DNA of 48,843 nt from Setaria digitata (lineage: Eukaryota; Nematoda; Chromadorea; Rhabditida; Setariidae), in assembly GCA_003640385.1 (NCBI GenBank), contig RCAB01000453.1:1-48843 (forward strand), given 5' to 3'. The notes below the pieces were generated by a model. The model was given only the letters and a program-made list of their open reading frames with translations, ran no database searches and had not been told where the DNA came from. Positions 12,001 through 24,618 of the stretch are shown here, one piece after another (the stretch's first letter is position 1; each line of letters opens with the position of its first letter). The position numbers and the translations under genes were made by a program.

Positions 12001-13119
12001 TCTTTCCACTGAAAAATTGAGCCAGATAAATGCAATGCCAACATACAACAACACTTTTCCTTGTTGCAACGCTCCCAGGATTGAGCAAATCATTTATTGT
12101 AATATCATTCGTTTCTTGGCTTTTTTTTTTTTTCATTTGCCCCACACATCTAATTTATTTAATTTGGAATTTTTTGTTTTAGAACAATTTGAAAAGAAAA
12201 GAAAAGAAAAAAGAAAAAAAGAAATTGTGGCAGTTTAATTTACTGAAATAATTAGCACTACAAAGGCATAAGTTGTGTGAAGATTTCAACTAATTTCATT
12301 ACATTACTGGGTGGATTTTTCGGCCAGAAAATGTCAAAAAAAAAAAAAAAAAAAATGCTAGGAAATGAAGAGTCTTGATGGAAGCATTCTATTGATCCTT
12401 ATCAGTGTTTCAGACTAATTACTGTTAATTTATCGATAAGAATGAGTAAAAAAAATATCAAATTTTCAAGCGAAATGAATGCTAGTAGCCATGCAAAACA
12501 AAAAAGTACATTGAGAAAGTTCAAAATGGTTAGTGCGTTAATTTGTAAAAGCGATAGTGAAGTGTAAAGATATTCCTTAGATTCAATTAAATCGTCTATT
12601 TTTAGATTTCGTTCAAAAAATTCTTTCAATAAATAGTCAAAATGCATAAAACAAAGCATTTTAGTATGTAAATTTAATTTAAAATTTTGCTAACTTCTAA
12701 ACAGAAGTGAAGTGATGAATGAATGAATATGATGCAGAATGAAATTTAGTAAAGAAAGGACCTATAATTTTTGGAAATTTCAGATTCTGCAATGATAGAT
12801 AGCAGGCTGGTTCCCTCAGACATTCAATAATCAATTTGGATGAATTGAATTTGAAAAAAAAAAAAAAGAAAAGAAAGAAGAAGAAAGAAGGAAATAAATG
12901 ACCAACGACCAGTTGTAGATTGTCCAATTCTCAATAAGGGCCGAAAAAAAAAAAAAAAGGAATCGAAAAAAGTTCAGTTCGTTTTGACCACAAAATAGAA
13001 ATTTAATAGGCATATTTCCGAATTTTATCCTCCTCCTAATTATTATTGTAAAAAAAAAAAATTTATTTTATTTTTTTCTTTTTCCACTAACATCGATTTT
13101 TCTATTTGATTAAATTTAG
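9001..13119. other. AT-rich intergenic/intronic stretch
   Basis: Homopolymers, a GA run at about 9887-9905, AAATA- and TTAG-type microsatellites near 10435-10500 and 10965-11090. Frames at 11939-12238 and 12402-12659 are AT-driven and not supported as genes. Confidence 0.55.
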
Positions 13120-13191
13120 AATGGTGATATTTTTGACAGTTTTTGGCGAAGACGAATAGTTCCATCATGGCAAGAAATGTGGAAGAGAGGG
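13120..13191 (+). CDS. Isolated internal-exon-like segment, product unknown
   Basis: The 72-nt segment is bounded by TAAATTTAG and G|GTGAGC and is open in phase 0. Its 24 codons read NGDIFDSFWRRRIVPSWQEM followed by WKRG. The Trp/Arg-rich composition and raised GC differ sharply from the flanking poly-A/T DNA. The opposite strand is also open for about 22 codons but lacks splice signals. It probably belongs to a plus-strand gene with widely spaced exons; I could not connect others. Confidence 0.38.
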
Positions 13192-14918
13192 GTGAGCATT
13201 TGAAAAGGGCAAAATTTAATTTTCCTTTTATTCAGACCAATTTTAGATGAAATATTTATTTTATCAAGCTAGCTATATCCGATCATTTGATAAAGCAATT
13301 TTTAGCAAAAAATATGAAATCAGTAAATTGAAATGGAAAAGAAAAAATTGTTTTCTCCAAATTCATAAAGATATTCTTCAAAATGAAATAATATCTGTGC
13401 ATATATAGAATGATTGAAAAGAGAGTTAGTTTTAAAGGTTGAGAATTAAATATAATCATATTTCATTTCTAGCAAAATTTCCAATTTCTTTTTCAAATTT
13501 CAATTTCTCGCTTTTTCTATAGAGCAAAATAGATGTCTAGAGAAAATAATATAAGATATAATATAACCATCATTCAAAGATTCGAAAATTAGATAAATAA
13601 AAGCAGTGATGATAAAATTCATCAAATCTAGTAGCAGCATTTGTTGATAACTTTGAAACTTTGATATCTTTATTTCAAAGATAACAATTTTACTGATATC
13701 CCAAATATTACATTCTTATTTCTTCTCGTAAGATTATACAAATTTAGAGAAATAGGGATAAATTTTTAAAATTTAAATTTAAACTTTGAATATGTATGCA
13801 ACAGCAGCAGTAATTTTTGCATTATTTTTTTTTATTTTAAGGAATCGGGAGAAAAAACAATCAAGAATAAAAAATTAACCAAAATTAAGAGGTATAAAAT
13901 TTGAATAAATCTATATGTGTTTTCATAATTTTGACTATTTTTTTAATAAAATTTTAAAATTTTGACAATTTCTTTCGGTTTTTTTTTTTTGGTTTCCATT
14001 TTTGATAATCATCTGCAATAATCATTCAACACCTCTTTTCTTTATTTTTCTTCACTTCTCCTTCTTTCCATTCCATCATCAACCATTAAAACCCATTCAA
14101 AATCAATTTTATAGCTACATTCAAGTTTTCATCTCTTAATAAAAAAAAAATGGAAAAAGATTGAATAAAATGGTTTATACTCTAAACGGACGTAATCATT
14201 AAAACTTTCAAATTTTTATTTTTTTTTTTTTAATTTTTGCACAAAAAAAAGAGCATTTCTTCTGATTTATTTGAGTGGCAAGAAAATTTAATAATTTTAT
14301 TTTGAATTACTGCAAATAAGATTAAAGCTAAACATGCCTCGAAATATACATTGTGATTATTAGCTATTGTTTTAATTAGTGCTAATTTTCTCAATAGTAC
14401 TACAAGTAACTAACCGAATTTGAAAAACGAAAATTTGAAATGTAAAGAGAGAGAGGGAAAGAAAGGGGGAAAAAGTGATTGGCACATCATGATGCCTTTG
14501 GCCATTTATATATATTAAGGCATTTTAGTCAATATTTTCCATGAAGGGAACGAAATAATATCGTTTTTTTTTTTGTTTTTGACTCATTAATTATATTTAT
14601 TAATTAAACATCTAATGATTTTTGGACAATAATTGTGAAAAGTAAAAAGTTTCATTTTTCTTCTTTTATATAAAATAATTTAGAAGTAAATAAATTTTAG
14701 AATACATCAATAAAGCTAATTTTATACACTAATTAACCTTCAGCTTATTATTTTTCAACTATCATTCCATTTTTCTTTTTTCTTTTTTGAATTTCCATTT
14801 GAAAGAAATAATAAGAGAAAAATCAATAATGGGAATAAATATTCCAAATAACAAGTAATAATTGTAATAATTCTTTAGCCAACGATTTCTTTTATTTTTA
14901 ATCAAAAAAAAAAAAAAA

Positions 14919-14963
14919 GAGTGTGTTAAATGACTGANGAGTGTGAGTGTGTTAAATGACTGA
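14919..14963. repeat. 19-bp direct repeat around an ambiguous base
   Basis: GAGTGTGTTAAATGACTGA occurs at 14919-14937 and again at 14945-14963. The only ambiguous base in the window (n, 14938) sits between them, which suggests a tandem-copy or assembly ambiguity. Confidence 0.9.
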
Positions 14964-15278
14964 AGTGGTTAAAGGATGAAATTATAATTAATCCTATAAA
15001 AGAGTATTGAATTACATGAAATGGATGACTATAATATATATTCTGCACTTCATTCATTCCTCTAATCAAATATTCACTGGACAAGGAGAAAAAAAAAAGA
15101 GAATTTAAGACACATTTCATCATTTTTAAATTTTTAAAAATCAATAAAACTGGCAAAATAGCTTTCGTTTACATTTATACACTTCTTGATTACCTTTCAA
15201 CTAATTTTATCTTAACATCTTATCACTCCATTCTTTTTTTGCCTTTCCTATGTCGCATAGAGACAGACAGACAGACTG

Positions 15279-15281
<3 letters not shown>

Positions 15282-15324
<43 letters not shown>
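15282..15324. repeat. (CA)n microsatellite
   Basis: An uninterrupted CA run of about 43 nt, preceded by GACAGACAGACAGAC at about 15260. Confidence 0.97.
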
Positions 15325-15326
<2 letters not shown>

Positions 15327-15659
15327 ATATTGATATGCTTAGGACATATTTTGAAATTCGAACTATGAAGGTCATTGGTAGAATCGGTGTCAAATGTCCT
15401 TTCTGAAGTGTGCCGCAAAAGTTTTGTGCCAAATGAAGTAATTTGTTGATAATAAAAACAGTCGAACAGTTTGAAATAATTTCATATTTGATGTGAACAA
15501 GAACTTTTGTAAAATTGTAAAACTTTATTTCTAATATTTGGAATTTAAAATTTAAAATTATAAAAAATTCAATTCTTTATTTGATACTTTTTTAAATGAT
15601 GTATGTAATATTTTCAAATTTTATCGCAAAATGGGTCTCGAAGTGAAATTTCAAATACT

Positions 15660-15828
15660 GTATATACAAGCATTGTAGTGATTTCTTAAGTTGGGTACCT
15701 GTCTGTTTTTACTTGTGTGTGTAGTCAGTGAGATTTGTTTGAGTTTTTGAGTCGTTTTCCGGATCAGGTTGTTCGGGAACAGTCTTCTTTGGGAAAGTGG
15801 AACTGTCAAGTACTCGTTGTTTTTTAAG
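15660..15828 (+). promoter_or_regulatory. Probable 5' leader / trans-splice acceptor of the UBE3A-like gene
   Basis: The segment is richer in G and T than its flanks and has no ATG-led frame of note. It ends in GTTGTTTTTTAAG directly before the start codon at 15829. A pyrimidine tract plus AG abutting the ATG is typical of nematode spliced-leader acceptors, although AAG is a weaker form than CAG. It could equally be ordinary 5'UTR. Confidence 0.35.
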
Positions 15829-18800
15829 ATGAATGGATCTGATGAGCGAGAACATGATGGTACTCATCGACATGAGCCTCCACAGGCCATGAAAATTGCT
15901 ATTGCGAAGTATCATAGACAGGTTCATTTTTCAATTTATTAAAATTCACTTTGAAGTTTTTTGGATAGTGTTGCTAATTTTTCCTGCTTTTGGGAAGAAA
16001 TTCTGATTTTGCTTAGCGGTATTTTGCTACTTATTCCACAAAAGTTTATGAAATGAGAACATGGCTAAGTGAAAGTTGTTTCATACATTTCATCAGTTCT
16101 TTTTTTTTCGGCATCAAATTTTATGAGATCCTTGTCCAGTTTTCCTTCCCGAATTTTTCGCATAATGTAATCCGAGCACCCTTATTTTATTCATTCCATT
16201 TTTAACTGTCGTAGTTAGGGAAAGCAATTAAACTATGTTTGACTTAAGTTGGACTTGTTTGCACTGGAAAAAAATCGATTTTTGCTGAGAATACTGCCTC
16301 TTCTGGAATGTCATTATTTCAGTTATTCATTATATTGCAGTTACTAGTTGGCTGTGGACGTTTGTGCTGTTCGAACGAGAACTGTGCATCATCTGGAAAA
16401 TTACCCAAACTGACGAGTAATGAAGCTGCAGCTCGAGCAATTATTTGTTTGCGAGACAAAGCGCAATTATGTGAACCACTTCCTGGTAAATCACGTTATT
16501 TTATATAAGTTTCTACTTATTCAAAATCTTTAACTCTGAAATGTTGGCTATGATTCAATGCTAGAAGTTGCTTAACAATTCATTTCTGTCGCTATTTTCC
16601 TTTTTGCTATGTTAGCCTCCTATATTAGGACTATTACTATCACCATCAGTGCTTCGAATATTTGGTAAATAAATGAATATATTTAAATTTCAATTTAGTT
16701 GTGCAAATTTTCCTAGAGTCATATTTCTTGCTCTTAACTATGTAGCTACTGCGAAGTGAGAAATTCTTGGTTTTCCAATTCTGTAGAATTTTTGATGGAA
16801 GCAACCGAACAGCAGGAATCACTGAATGAAGAAACAGTGAAAAAGTTGCTGGAAGAATGTCGAGCAAAAAAAGATTGGTGTTGGATGAGAGCTTATCTTG
16901 AACGTGTATTAGGGAGTCGTATACCTTTACTGAGCTCATTTCGCAGTGAAAGTTTTCGGACACAACTGGATGGGGTATTTTCTTTTTTTTTTTGGTTTCT
17001 AAAATTTTCATAGTATCCAGAACTGAAAAAAAAAAGGAAAGTTATGAGAAAACAGTTGAACTTAACGAAATCCAGGAAAAGGAGCACGAAGACGTTCCTT
17101 TGTAATTTACCAAATATTTTCAAATGTTGTAGACTACAGTGGTTCCTGGGGTAATGGATACATCAACCGAACAACAGTCAGTTTCACAACGAAAACGAAG
17201 AGCGCAAGCCGATGTAGATAGTGCAGAACTGCAATTGGGAACCAAAGCAGGCGCTTCTCCTATCAGCTCAAACTGTGGTAAATCACTATTCAAATTCAGT
17301 AAAAAGCCCTTCATTTCAACTCATATATTATTTTTCACCTCGATTAACGGAGTTCGAAAGTCTTTATTTGATCCAGTGACACATGTTTTCATCTTAACTG
17401 AATTGTATAAACATCTCAGAAGAGAAAGAACTGGAAGAAAAGATAGATCGAAAATATAGTCGTGGAGAAAGAACAACTAGTGAATTAACATTGGCTTTAA
17501 CGCAGTCTTCTCATTCGGATACCTCCGTTGCTTTGTCACTTTCCCGTACGCAACCAATTGAACTTACAAGGTGTGTGTGTGGTGTGTTTTCTTTTAATCA
17601 TTTTAATTAGAAAGAGTAATTTCTGCTAATATTATAATAATTTAAAAAAAAAAATAAAATAGCAGGAAAGAGAAGGAGTCGGAAAGAATATATTTATTTG
17701 TAGATCTGCATCTGATTCAAGTAATATGCAGCATGCAAGCAATACATCGCAGAGGAGTCGTAGTTATTACGGTTGGAGAAATGAGGTGGTTGAAAACAAA
17801 GATGCGCTAATTGAAAGTTCGGAAGAGAACGTGTGTCCTCATTTTTTTGTTGTAATAGTTTCTGTTATTCATTTCTTTTACTATATATAATTCTACAAAA
17901 TAAGTCGTGTTCAAATTTTTTTTACCATTGTGTATATTGTAGGAAAAAATTGTGTGCGTGGCAGAAGAGAATTCCGAAATTGTTGCATTACGGGAAGGAA
18001 AGTAAGTATTTAAAATTTGTTCTAACATCCTCATGAATCTTTTCTGACATTCTAGTCTCTAAAAATTTTCAAAATCCTGTTAATTGGTATGGAATTTCTT
18101 TTAAGTTTTCGTGGTTTCAGATCACCAACAAATGTGGATGCAGCAAGACGTTGTTTCCGTCTGCTTTTCATTGAAACTGAAGAACACAAAAATTATTTGA
18201 ACACTGCAATGGGCGCAGTAGCCCAGCTCTGTAGTATAATTGATTTCCAGGTAAGAGCTTGTTGTCTTGAAATAATTTTATCTCTGGCGTTTTGATATTT
18301 TGCAGAAATGAAGTGTGGCCGTTTTAATATGTTACGTTATTGTACAAATTTTCTAATTACTTTAGTTAGATGTTGCATCAATATTCGAGTTCCAGTTGTT
18401 CGCTATTTCCATTACAGAATTTGACCCATTCAAATTACTAAATGAAATAAGTAATTGTACCAATCTATATAGCTGCAATATGAACGAGCTTGGGAACGTG
18501 ATCCAGCTGGCATTATACACATCATTTGTTTGATGTTCGAACTTCCATTCGTCCAGTGGCTTGAATTCATCGAAGTAGGTTTTACCCCTCTTTGTAAAAT
18601 GTGCTCAAATTTGCCAGGCGAAGGTCAAATGGCACTAGCATCAGTGTGGGCTAGTTTTGGATCCGAATGGGTGCAGGAACGTATCAACCTTATGCAGCAG
18701 GTATTTCATTTATCTAATTTTAACTTCTGTTTAATTTTAAACTTGTACCAATTCCTTTTTTTTTTTTTATTCAACGAAATAATAGTTTTATCGTTGCTCA

Positions 18801-21800
18801 CTTCTTTCTAGGCAATTACTCTTCGTGTGTTAACAGTAATTGATGCGGTGGGAAGCTTACCACTTTTCACCGATCGAATTGAACCTTTACCAGCTGCAAT
18901 TCAGGCTATGTCTATATTGTATAAAGCAACTTTGATCAAATCTCGACGTGATATGATCATTCCTTTGGGTATGTTTCACTGCTGGTAGTTTGCCATACAA
19001 ATTTATTAAATATTTTTGAAGTCATTATTTTGTATTTTTTTTTTTTTTTCTACAGATATCATTACGACAGATGAAGTGGTGGAAGTGCATAATAGAGGTT
19101 CGTCATCATCAGTGAATGCAGAATCTAGTGGGTTTTGTTTCAAATAACTTCTAGTGTTTTTTTCGTAATCATTTATGCCTTTGATTAGTGCCGCATTATT
19201 AGATTCTCAGGTAAACATTCTTAGCATGTTAGGAATTAAAATGAAGAGGACTATGTCCAAAAAAAACCTTTTTTTTTTTTTCCCCAACTCGTGATACTGT
19301 TATTCACTGATCACACCTAATTCTTCATTCTTGTTGACTCCTATCCTTAGATCTTTGATCAGTCGGACTCTTCTCAAAGTAATATTTTAGAAGGTAATAA
19401 ATCGATGTGTTTAACATCATTTCTTTCTTTAATATTAAAATTATTTTTAAAAAAATTTTTATCTTTAATGATTATTTAAGGTATTATTGTGACAACGTTT
19501 CTTCAGATAATGGCGCACACACACGAGAAGCCAACAGGCGACAAAATTTTTCATCATTTCTCGAAGCGTTTACGTATAACGGTGTGTTCTCAGAGCGAAA
19601 TAGTTTGTGTGCTAATTCTTCAGAACAATTGGTGTGATCCGATTGTTCTTTTCAAGAAATTATCGGAGATTTGTTGGCTTCTTTCTGTGAGAAAAGCATT
19701 AAACCCTCCTGATCATTGAGGACTTTTTAAAAGACGAAGTTTCTAATTGTAGGAATTGAACTGGATGAAGAAGAAGAAGTTCGACTGGCAAGACAAACAC
19801 CAATTGATGCATGGCTCGTGACGAAAACCTGTTTACCTTTAACAGAATTAATGAATTCAACACTGAGTGATAATATGTCAGTTCAGGATGATTTCGTTGC
19901 ATATAAGGTCCCGTAATTACTATCTTTTACATAAAATTTCACAAAATGAATTTAGATTTTTCCACGTCATGTCAACTAAAATTTTAATTTTAACAGGTAC
20001 AGCTTTCGCCTATTAAATATATTTGATTTATTAGTGTTCTCTCGTACCTGTCTCATATTTTAAAATTACTCCCAACAGAAATCAAATTTGATTTCCAACA
20101 TGTATTACTCATCCTAATTGATTTCGAGCTCGTGGAACTTACCCGTAATCCTTTGATTGTTATTAAAACGTAACTTTTTTAATATTATATAAACACAAGT
20201 AATGAATTTTTTCAGTCGTATGAGAACGGACATGCATTTTCGGTAATGCCTGAATATTCATTTATATTGACTACAGAAGTGAAGCAACGTTTTCTTTACT
20301 TAAATAATCGAATTCGTCAAAGAAGTGAGCGCAGACAGGCATTAGCGGATGCTATAACATTCGGTGTTTCGATGGAGCCTTATTTAAAATTGAACATTCG
20401 CCGAGATAATATTATACGTGATGCTTTGGATAGTGTGCGGTTTCTCTCTAATTAATTTTCAGTAAAATAAAATTCGGTACTTAAATTTTTGAAGCACTAT
20501 CTTAACCATAATCATACTTTCTTTTTTTGTGAAAAAAGAGTGAAATTGGATGAGACCAGCAGTTTTACTTTTTGTTAATTCCTTTACGGCGGATATAAGA
20601 AACTGACATTATTTTATTAATTCATTGTTGTGGATCTAAAAGAAAATTACAACAACTACTTTTTAGTAAAGGCACAGGAAATTAGTTTACATGAAAACTA
20701 CTAAAATGAAATCTATATCTGAATGGATAATCATCAGTTATCTTTGAGCTGAAAATAAGTTTAAAAAAAATCATTCAGTATAATTAATTAATATGAATTA
20801 AGATATCGAAGCACTGTGCTCATTTAGCACTTATCTTGTTTCGTTTCCTAATAATGGCTTGTTTTGATTATCTTATTGTCGAGGAAGTATTGTTAAGTCA
20901 GATAATTTACTGTTGTATTTCGTAGTTCTGACTAAGTACTTCGGTCATTATAATATTTTTAGCTTGCTGCTATTGCTATGGACAATTCAGCTAACTTCAA
21001 GAAGCAGCTCCGTATCCAGTTTGATGGTGAACAAGCTGTAGACGAGGGTGGTGTCTCGAAAGAATTCTATCAGTTGATAACTGATGAACTCTTTTGCCCA
21101 GATTATGGTTCGTTCTATTAGTTTTGGGTGACAGAGTAATTATATTTTAAATTAATATATTGTTGCTGCGGAATATTCTTTTGTTAGTATATTTTCTGAA
21201 TTATCAATCGATTTCTATTTGGAAAGTGGTTTTACTTCGTAAGGGTATTTGCTAACTTTATGTCTTGCTTTTTCATTTTTCACTTACCACACATTCTTGT
21301 CGGTTACAGGAATGTTCATATTAAATGAGAAAACGGGTTTATATTGGTTCAATTCCCAGTGTAACTTTTGTGATGATGAATTCGGATTAATCGGACTACT
21401 ATTTGGATTAGCCATATATAATAACATTCTTATTGATGTGCGCTTCCCAACACTAGTCTACGTGAAATTACTTGCAAGACCTGCCGTTTTTGACGAACTT
21501 GCTCAAATTGATTCGGTAAATTCTTCTAAAAACTTCCACTTACGCAATTTTGCGTTCTTTATTTAATATAAAAGACTTTGAATGAGGTGGAATACAAAAT
21601 TTGTGATAAATTGTTATTCCAAGAAAAATCCTACTGGTATATAAATTCATTTTTAGGAGTTATACAATGGATTACGGCAGTTACTTGAGTGTGATGACGA
21701 CGTGGAAAGCATTTACAATTATACATTTCAAATTTCCTACAAAGATGTTTACGGTTATAACCATGATGAGGAGCTAATACCAAATGGTGCAAATATACCA

Positions 21801-23166
21801 GTGACGATTGCTAATAAAGAGGTCATTCAGCTTTAATTTACAAGTATTAAGAAATGGGGTATTTATCAAATATACCAATTTTTAAAACCGGCATAATAAT
21901 TATTTTATGGTAGTTTATATTTTTTCTGTGTAAAATATTTGCTCATCACTATTCAGGTCACTTTGTTTATTGAATATGCTTGGTATTCGCTACACCAGCC
22001 CTAAACTTCGCAGTTGTAGAATTTCCCATACTTCTGGCGAATAATAAGGTTTAGTTTTTAATTTTAGAATCGTGTCAGAATTTATTCTAGTGTCCTTTTT
22101 TTCAGAAATTTGTGGCATGTTACGCTGACTTCTTGCTGAATCGTTCGGTGAAGCGACAGTTTGACGCATTTAGTATGGGTTTCAATAAAGTCGCTAACCG
22201 TGGTTTGTTAAGGCGATTATTTATGCCTGATGAAGTCGAGCAACTAGTATGCGGTGTACTTGTAAATTTTTTTAATGTTTATTGGTGTGTCTCTTTATTT
22301 TTTTCATCTCTGGTATGGGAATTTCTAACTCTTCAAACCGATTGAGTTGCATTTGTCATGCCTTTGCATGTTTTTTGATTACTTTATGCATTATTTAAAT
22401 TAATAAGATTGCTGAAAAAGATTTTCAAATATTTGAAGATAATGACAAATTTTTGTCTAATTTCTAATTGAAAAGGAAATACCTCACCGCTGAAATTTTA
22501 TGCATTTCAACGTTTTCCAGTTTTTGATTCTGAAGAAGAAATGTTTTAGGATTTGGATTTCGACATACTTGCACAATGTACAAAATATCAAAATGGTTTT
22601 ACTGAAAGCAGTCAGACAGTAAAGGTTGGCCTTGTAACATCATTTTAAAATGTATTTAATTGGTCTTAGTATTTAATTGACTTAGATTGTAAAGCAAAAA
22701 CTTTCTTTGAAGGATTTCTGGACCGTTGCAAAAGCTATGAGTACGGAAGAAAAGAAAATGTTGCTTCAGTTTATCACGGGTTCCGATAGAGTTCCTGTAG
22801 GAGGCTTAGCTAAATTAGAAGTTATTATTGCTCGAAATGGTGACAATAAGGAAAGGTTTGTTCTCATATATTTCTTTAAAAATACCCTAACTTTTTTGAT
22901 ATTATGATGATTTGCTTTTTTTTGACATGACAATTCCAGTTTGATGGTTTATTATTTCTTTAAAGAACTCCTAGATTACAAATGTGGGTTTTCAACTGAA
23001 TTTGGAAAGGAATTTATTATGTTTTCTTACACTTATTAATTTCAGACTGCCAACAGCCCATACTTGTTATAATGTTATGCTATTACCCGATTACGGAGAT
23101 CTTGAAATAACCAGAGAGCGTATTACCAAAGCAATTAGCTATAGTCGTGGGTTTGGTTTACAGTAA
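15829..23166 (+). CDS. ube3a: UBE3A (E6-AP)-type HECT E3 ubiquitin ligase, 23 exons
   Basis: The product should take ubiquitin from an E2 onto a catalytic cysteine and pass it to substrates. Exons by eye: 15829-15921, 16341-16485, 16787-16974, 17133-17277, 17420-17570, 17704-17830, 17943-18001, 18121-18250, 18473-18700, 18812-18968, 19056-19131, 19189-19210, 19351-19393, 19507-19581, 19753-19907, 20216-20434, 20963-21107, 21310-21515, 21657-21821, 22106-22261, 22550-22624, 22713-22855, 23046-23166. They sum to 3024 nt, about 1007 aa; human UBE3A is about 850-875 aa. The AZUL zinc finger covers residues 20-80, with Cys36, 41, 46 and 75 at the family spacing (C-x4-C-x4-C-x28-C). Residues 143-301 form a Ser/Glu/Gln-rich linker. 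HECT starts near 650 and contains DEGGVSKEF (about 698), GLAIYNN, PVGGL and TAHTCYNV with catalytic Cys975; it ends in the usual Gly-Phe-Gly tail. The ATG at 15829 directly follows a TTTTTTAAG acceptor-like tract. Exons 11-14 are the least certain. Confidence 0.93.
19507..19581 (+). other. Candidate cassette exon 14 of the UBE3A-like gene
   Basis: A TTTCTTCAG acceptor opens a 75-nt, phase-1 to phase-1 segment that ends before GTGTGTTC, a donor like those after exons 5 and 6. It adds 25 residues with stretches such as [11 protein letters not shown] and [10 protein letters not shown]. Skipping it also keeps the frame: exon 13 ends GAA G and exon 15 starts GA ATT. Constitutive, alternative or absent are all possible; the surrounding DNA is open in two frames to about 19720. 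Confidence 0.45.
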
Positions 23167-24240
23167 GGTAATTTTTCCAATCTCACACTGCATTTTCAAT
23201 TGCGTCTGTATTAATATGTCTGGTTTTGAAACTCATATATGGAATTACGAATTGATCTCAGTACTTCATGTTAGATTAAAACGTTTCATTTCATTTTTAA
23301 TTTCTTCTGAATTTAGCCTTTCCAACACTTTTTCTGAGAAGGCGTATAACTTGTTGACTACTGAGAAGGAACATGACTCGCTTATTTACTGGCTCTTTGT
23401 AAATATTAGCATTGTGGACACTTCAGAACTATGAGGAATCCCGAGAAATTTCTATAATAGGAATCGTCATTCAGCACGTGTTGTTTCATAATGTTATTCT
23501 GCGATTTTATCTGGAACTTATCATATTCGTGAATATTTACTGCAGTGCCTTTTCCTTTTTCAAAATGGTCACTGAAAAGCTTTAAAATTATTAATTAGTG
23601 TTTCATTTTTTAATTTTTACTAGCTCATTATAATTATTTGATTCTTCGTTTATGGAAAATTTAAACCTCTTCTATTCATTAGTTAATTTCAGGAAGAATT
23701 TCTTGATCCATTGAATTCTTTTGTATTAGTTGCAAAATAGAGACGTGAATGTGAAAGTTAAGGTGAATTCTGAGTGTCGTATTGCTTAAAGGCACTACTT
23801 GTTACAACTTTTTTTTTTCAATGTCAAGTTTTAGTCATTCATATCTTTTTGGTGTTTCTGGGATTTTCAACAGGGTTTCAGATCTTTGTTGAATGTCAAG
23901 GTAGGTGACATGTTGTACGAAAAAAAAGCTAGCTCCAGGATTTCATAACTTTTTTCTGTTTCATGCACATAAATTTCAAAGTTCCTGTCAAATTAATTTT
24001 TTTGACGGTGGGATTTTTCTTTGTTGCTTTTTATTGAATTAAATTTTTAATTAACCATTTTGCCATTAGATCTGCCTGGCTATCACCCCTTTTGTATAAA
24101 GGCTGTTCCAAGTTTGTTTCATAACTCAGTGCACTTCACTGAAGTGAAACAATTTTGTCGTTAATGTAATTTCATGTTTTGATGTACCTTGTGTTCTCTT
24201 CATTAAAAAAAAAGTTTGAATTTATATAGTTCCCACATGT
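23167..24240 (+). other. UBE3A 3' flank/3'UTR with exon-like segments
   Basis: This stretch is less AT-rich than typical intergenic DNA here. It may be 3'UTR of the ligase, or hold 5' exons of a downstream gene. Segments flanked by acceptor and donor signals and open in frame lie at 23317-23398, 23693-23722 and 23874-23900. A frame beginning ATG at 23217 runs to about 23434. No canonical AATAAA was picked out with confidence; the A-run after CTTCATT near 24205 may mark an end. Confidence 0.3.
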
Positions 24241-24618
24241 TTTAATATTTACCTTTTCGGAGAACTGTGGCAATGGGAACTTGAAGTTAAAGTGCGAAAA
24301 CCTTTTACTATTACTAAAAGGAATCTAAAATAAATTCAAACCACTAAAAATTCTACTACTCATTCTAAAAGAACTACTTGTACAAAAAAGAAACAAAATA
24401 AAATCATAAAATACAAAAAAAAGGAATAGAAATATACTGACTGTAGTAGTTGCTCAGCCGGATAATCCATGCTTTAAAATAAAGCCAAAATGTGTAATAA
24501 TTTCATGAAAACGCTAATAAACGAAATTAAAAGGTAGCAGTTGGAGAAAAGCAACAAAACAAGAAGCACATGTTTGATAATATTTGCCTAATTTTTTTAT
24601 ATTCTAGTTTGTCATTAG

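Larger units (their letters stand above)
13192..15659. other. Intergenic, no gene secured
   Basis: AT-rich. A frame after TATGCTTAG at 15343-15406 (TYFEIRTMKVIGRIG, then stop) could be a terminal exon, but the minus strand is equally open there. Confidence 0.45.

Noticed and set aside
11939..12238. 99-codon plus-strand frame
   Set aside because: No ATG at its start, poly-Phe and poly-Lys ends; His/Ser text follows a CATT repeat.
12402..12659. 85-codon minus-strand hydrophobic frame, GPCR-like at first glance
   Set aside because: Leu/Phe/Ile content is what AT-rich DNA gives; no splice context or family motif.
23158..23170. Splicing from CA|GTAAGG at the ligase stop into the 24619 exon to extend the HECT protein
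   Set aside because: Phase 2 joins give an immediate stop at either acceptor, and the Gly-Phe-Gly tail is where HECT proteins of this family end.
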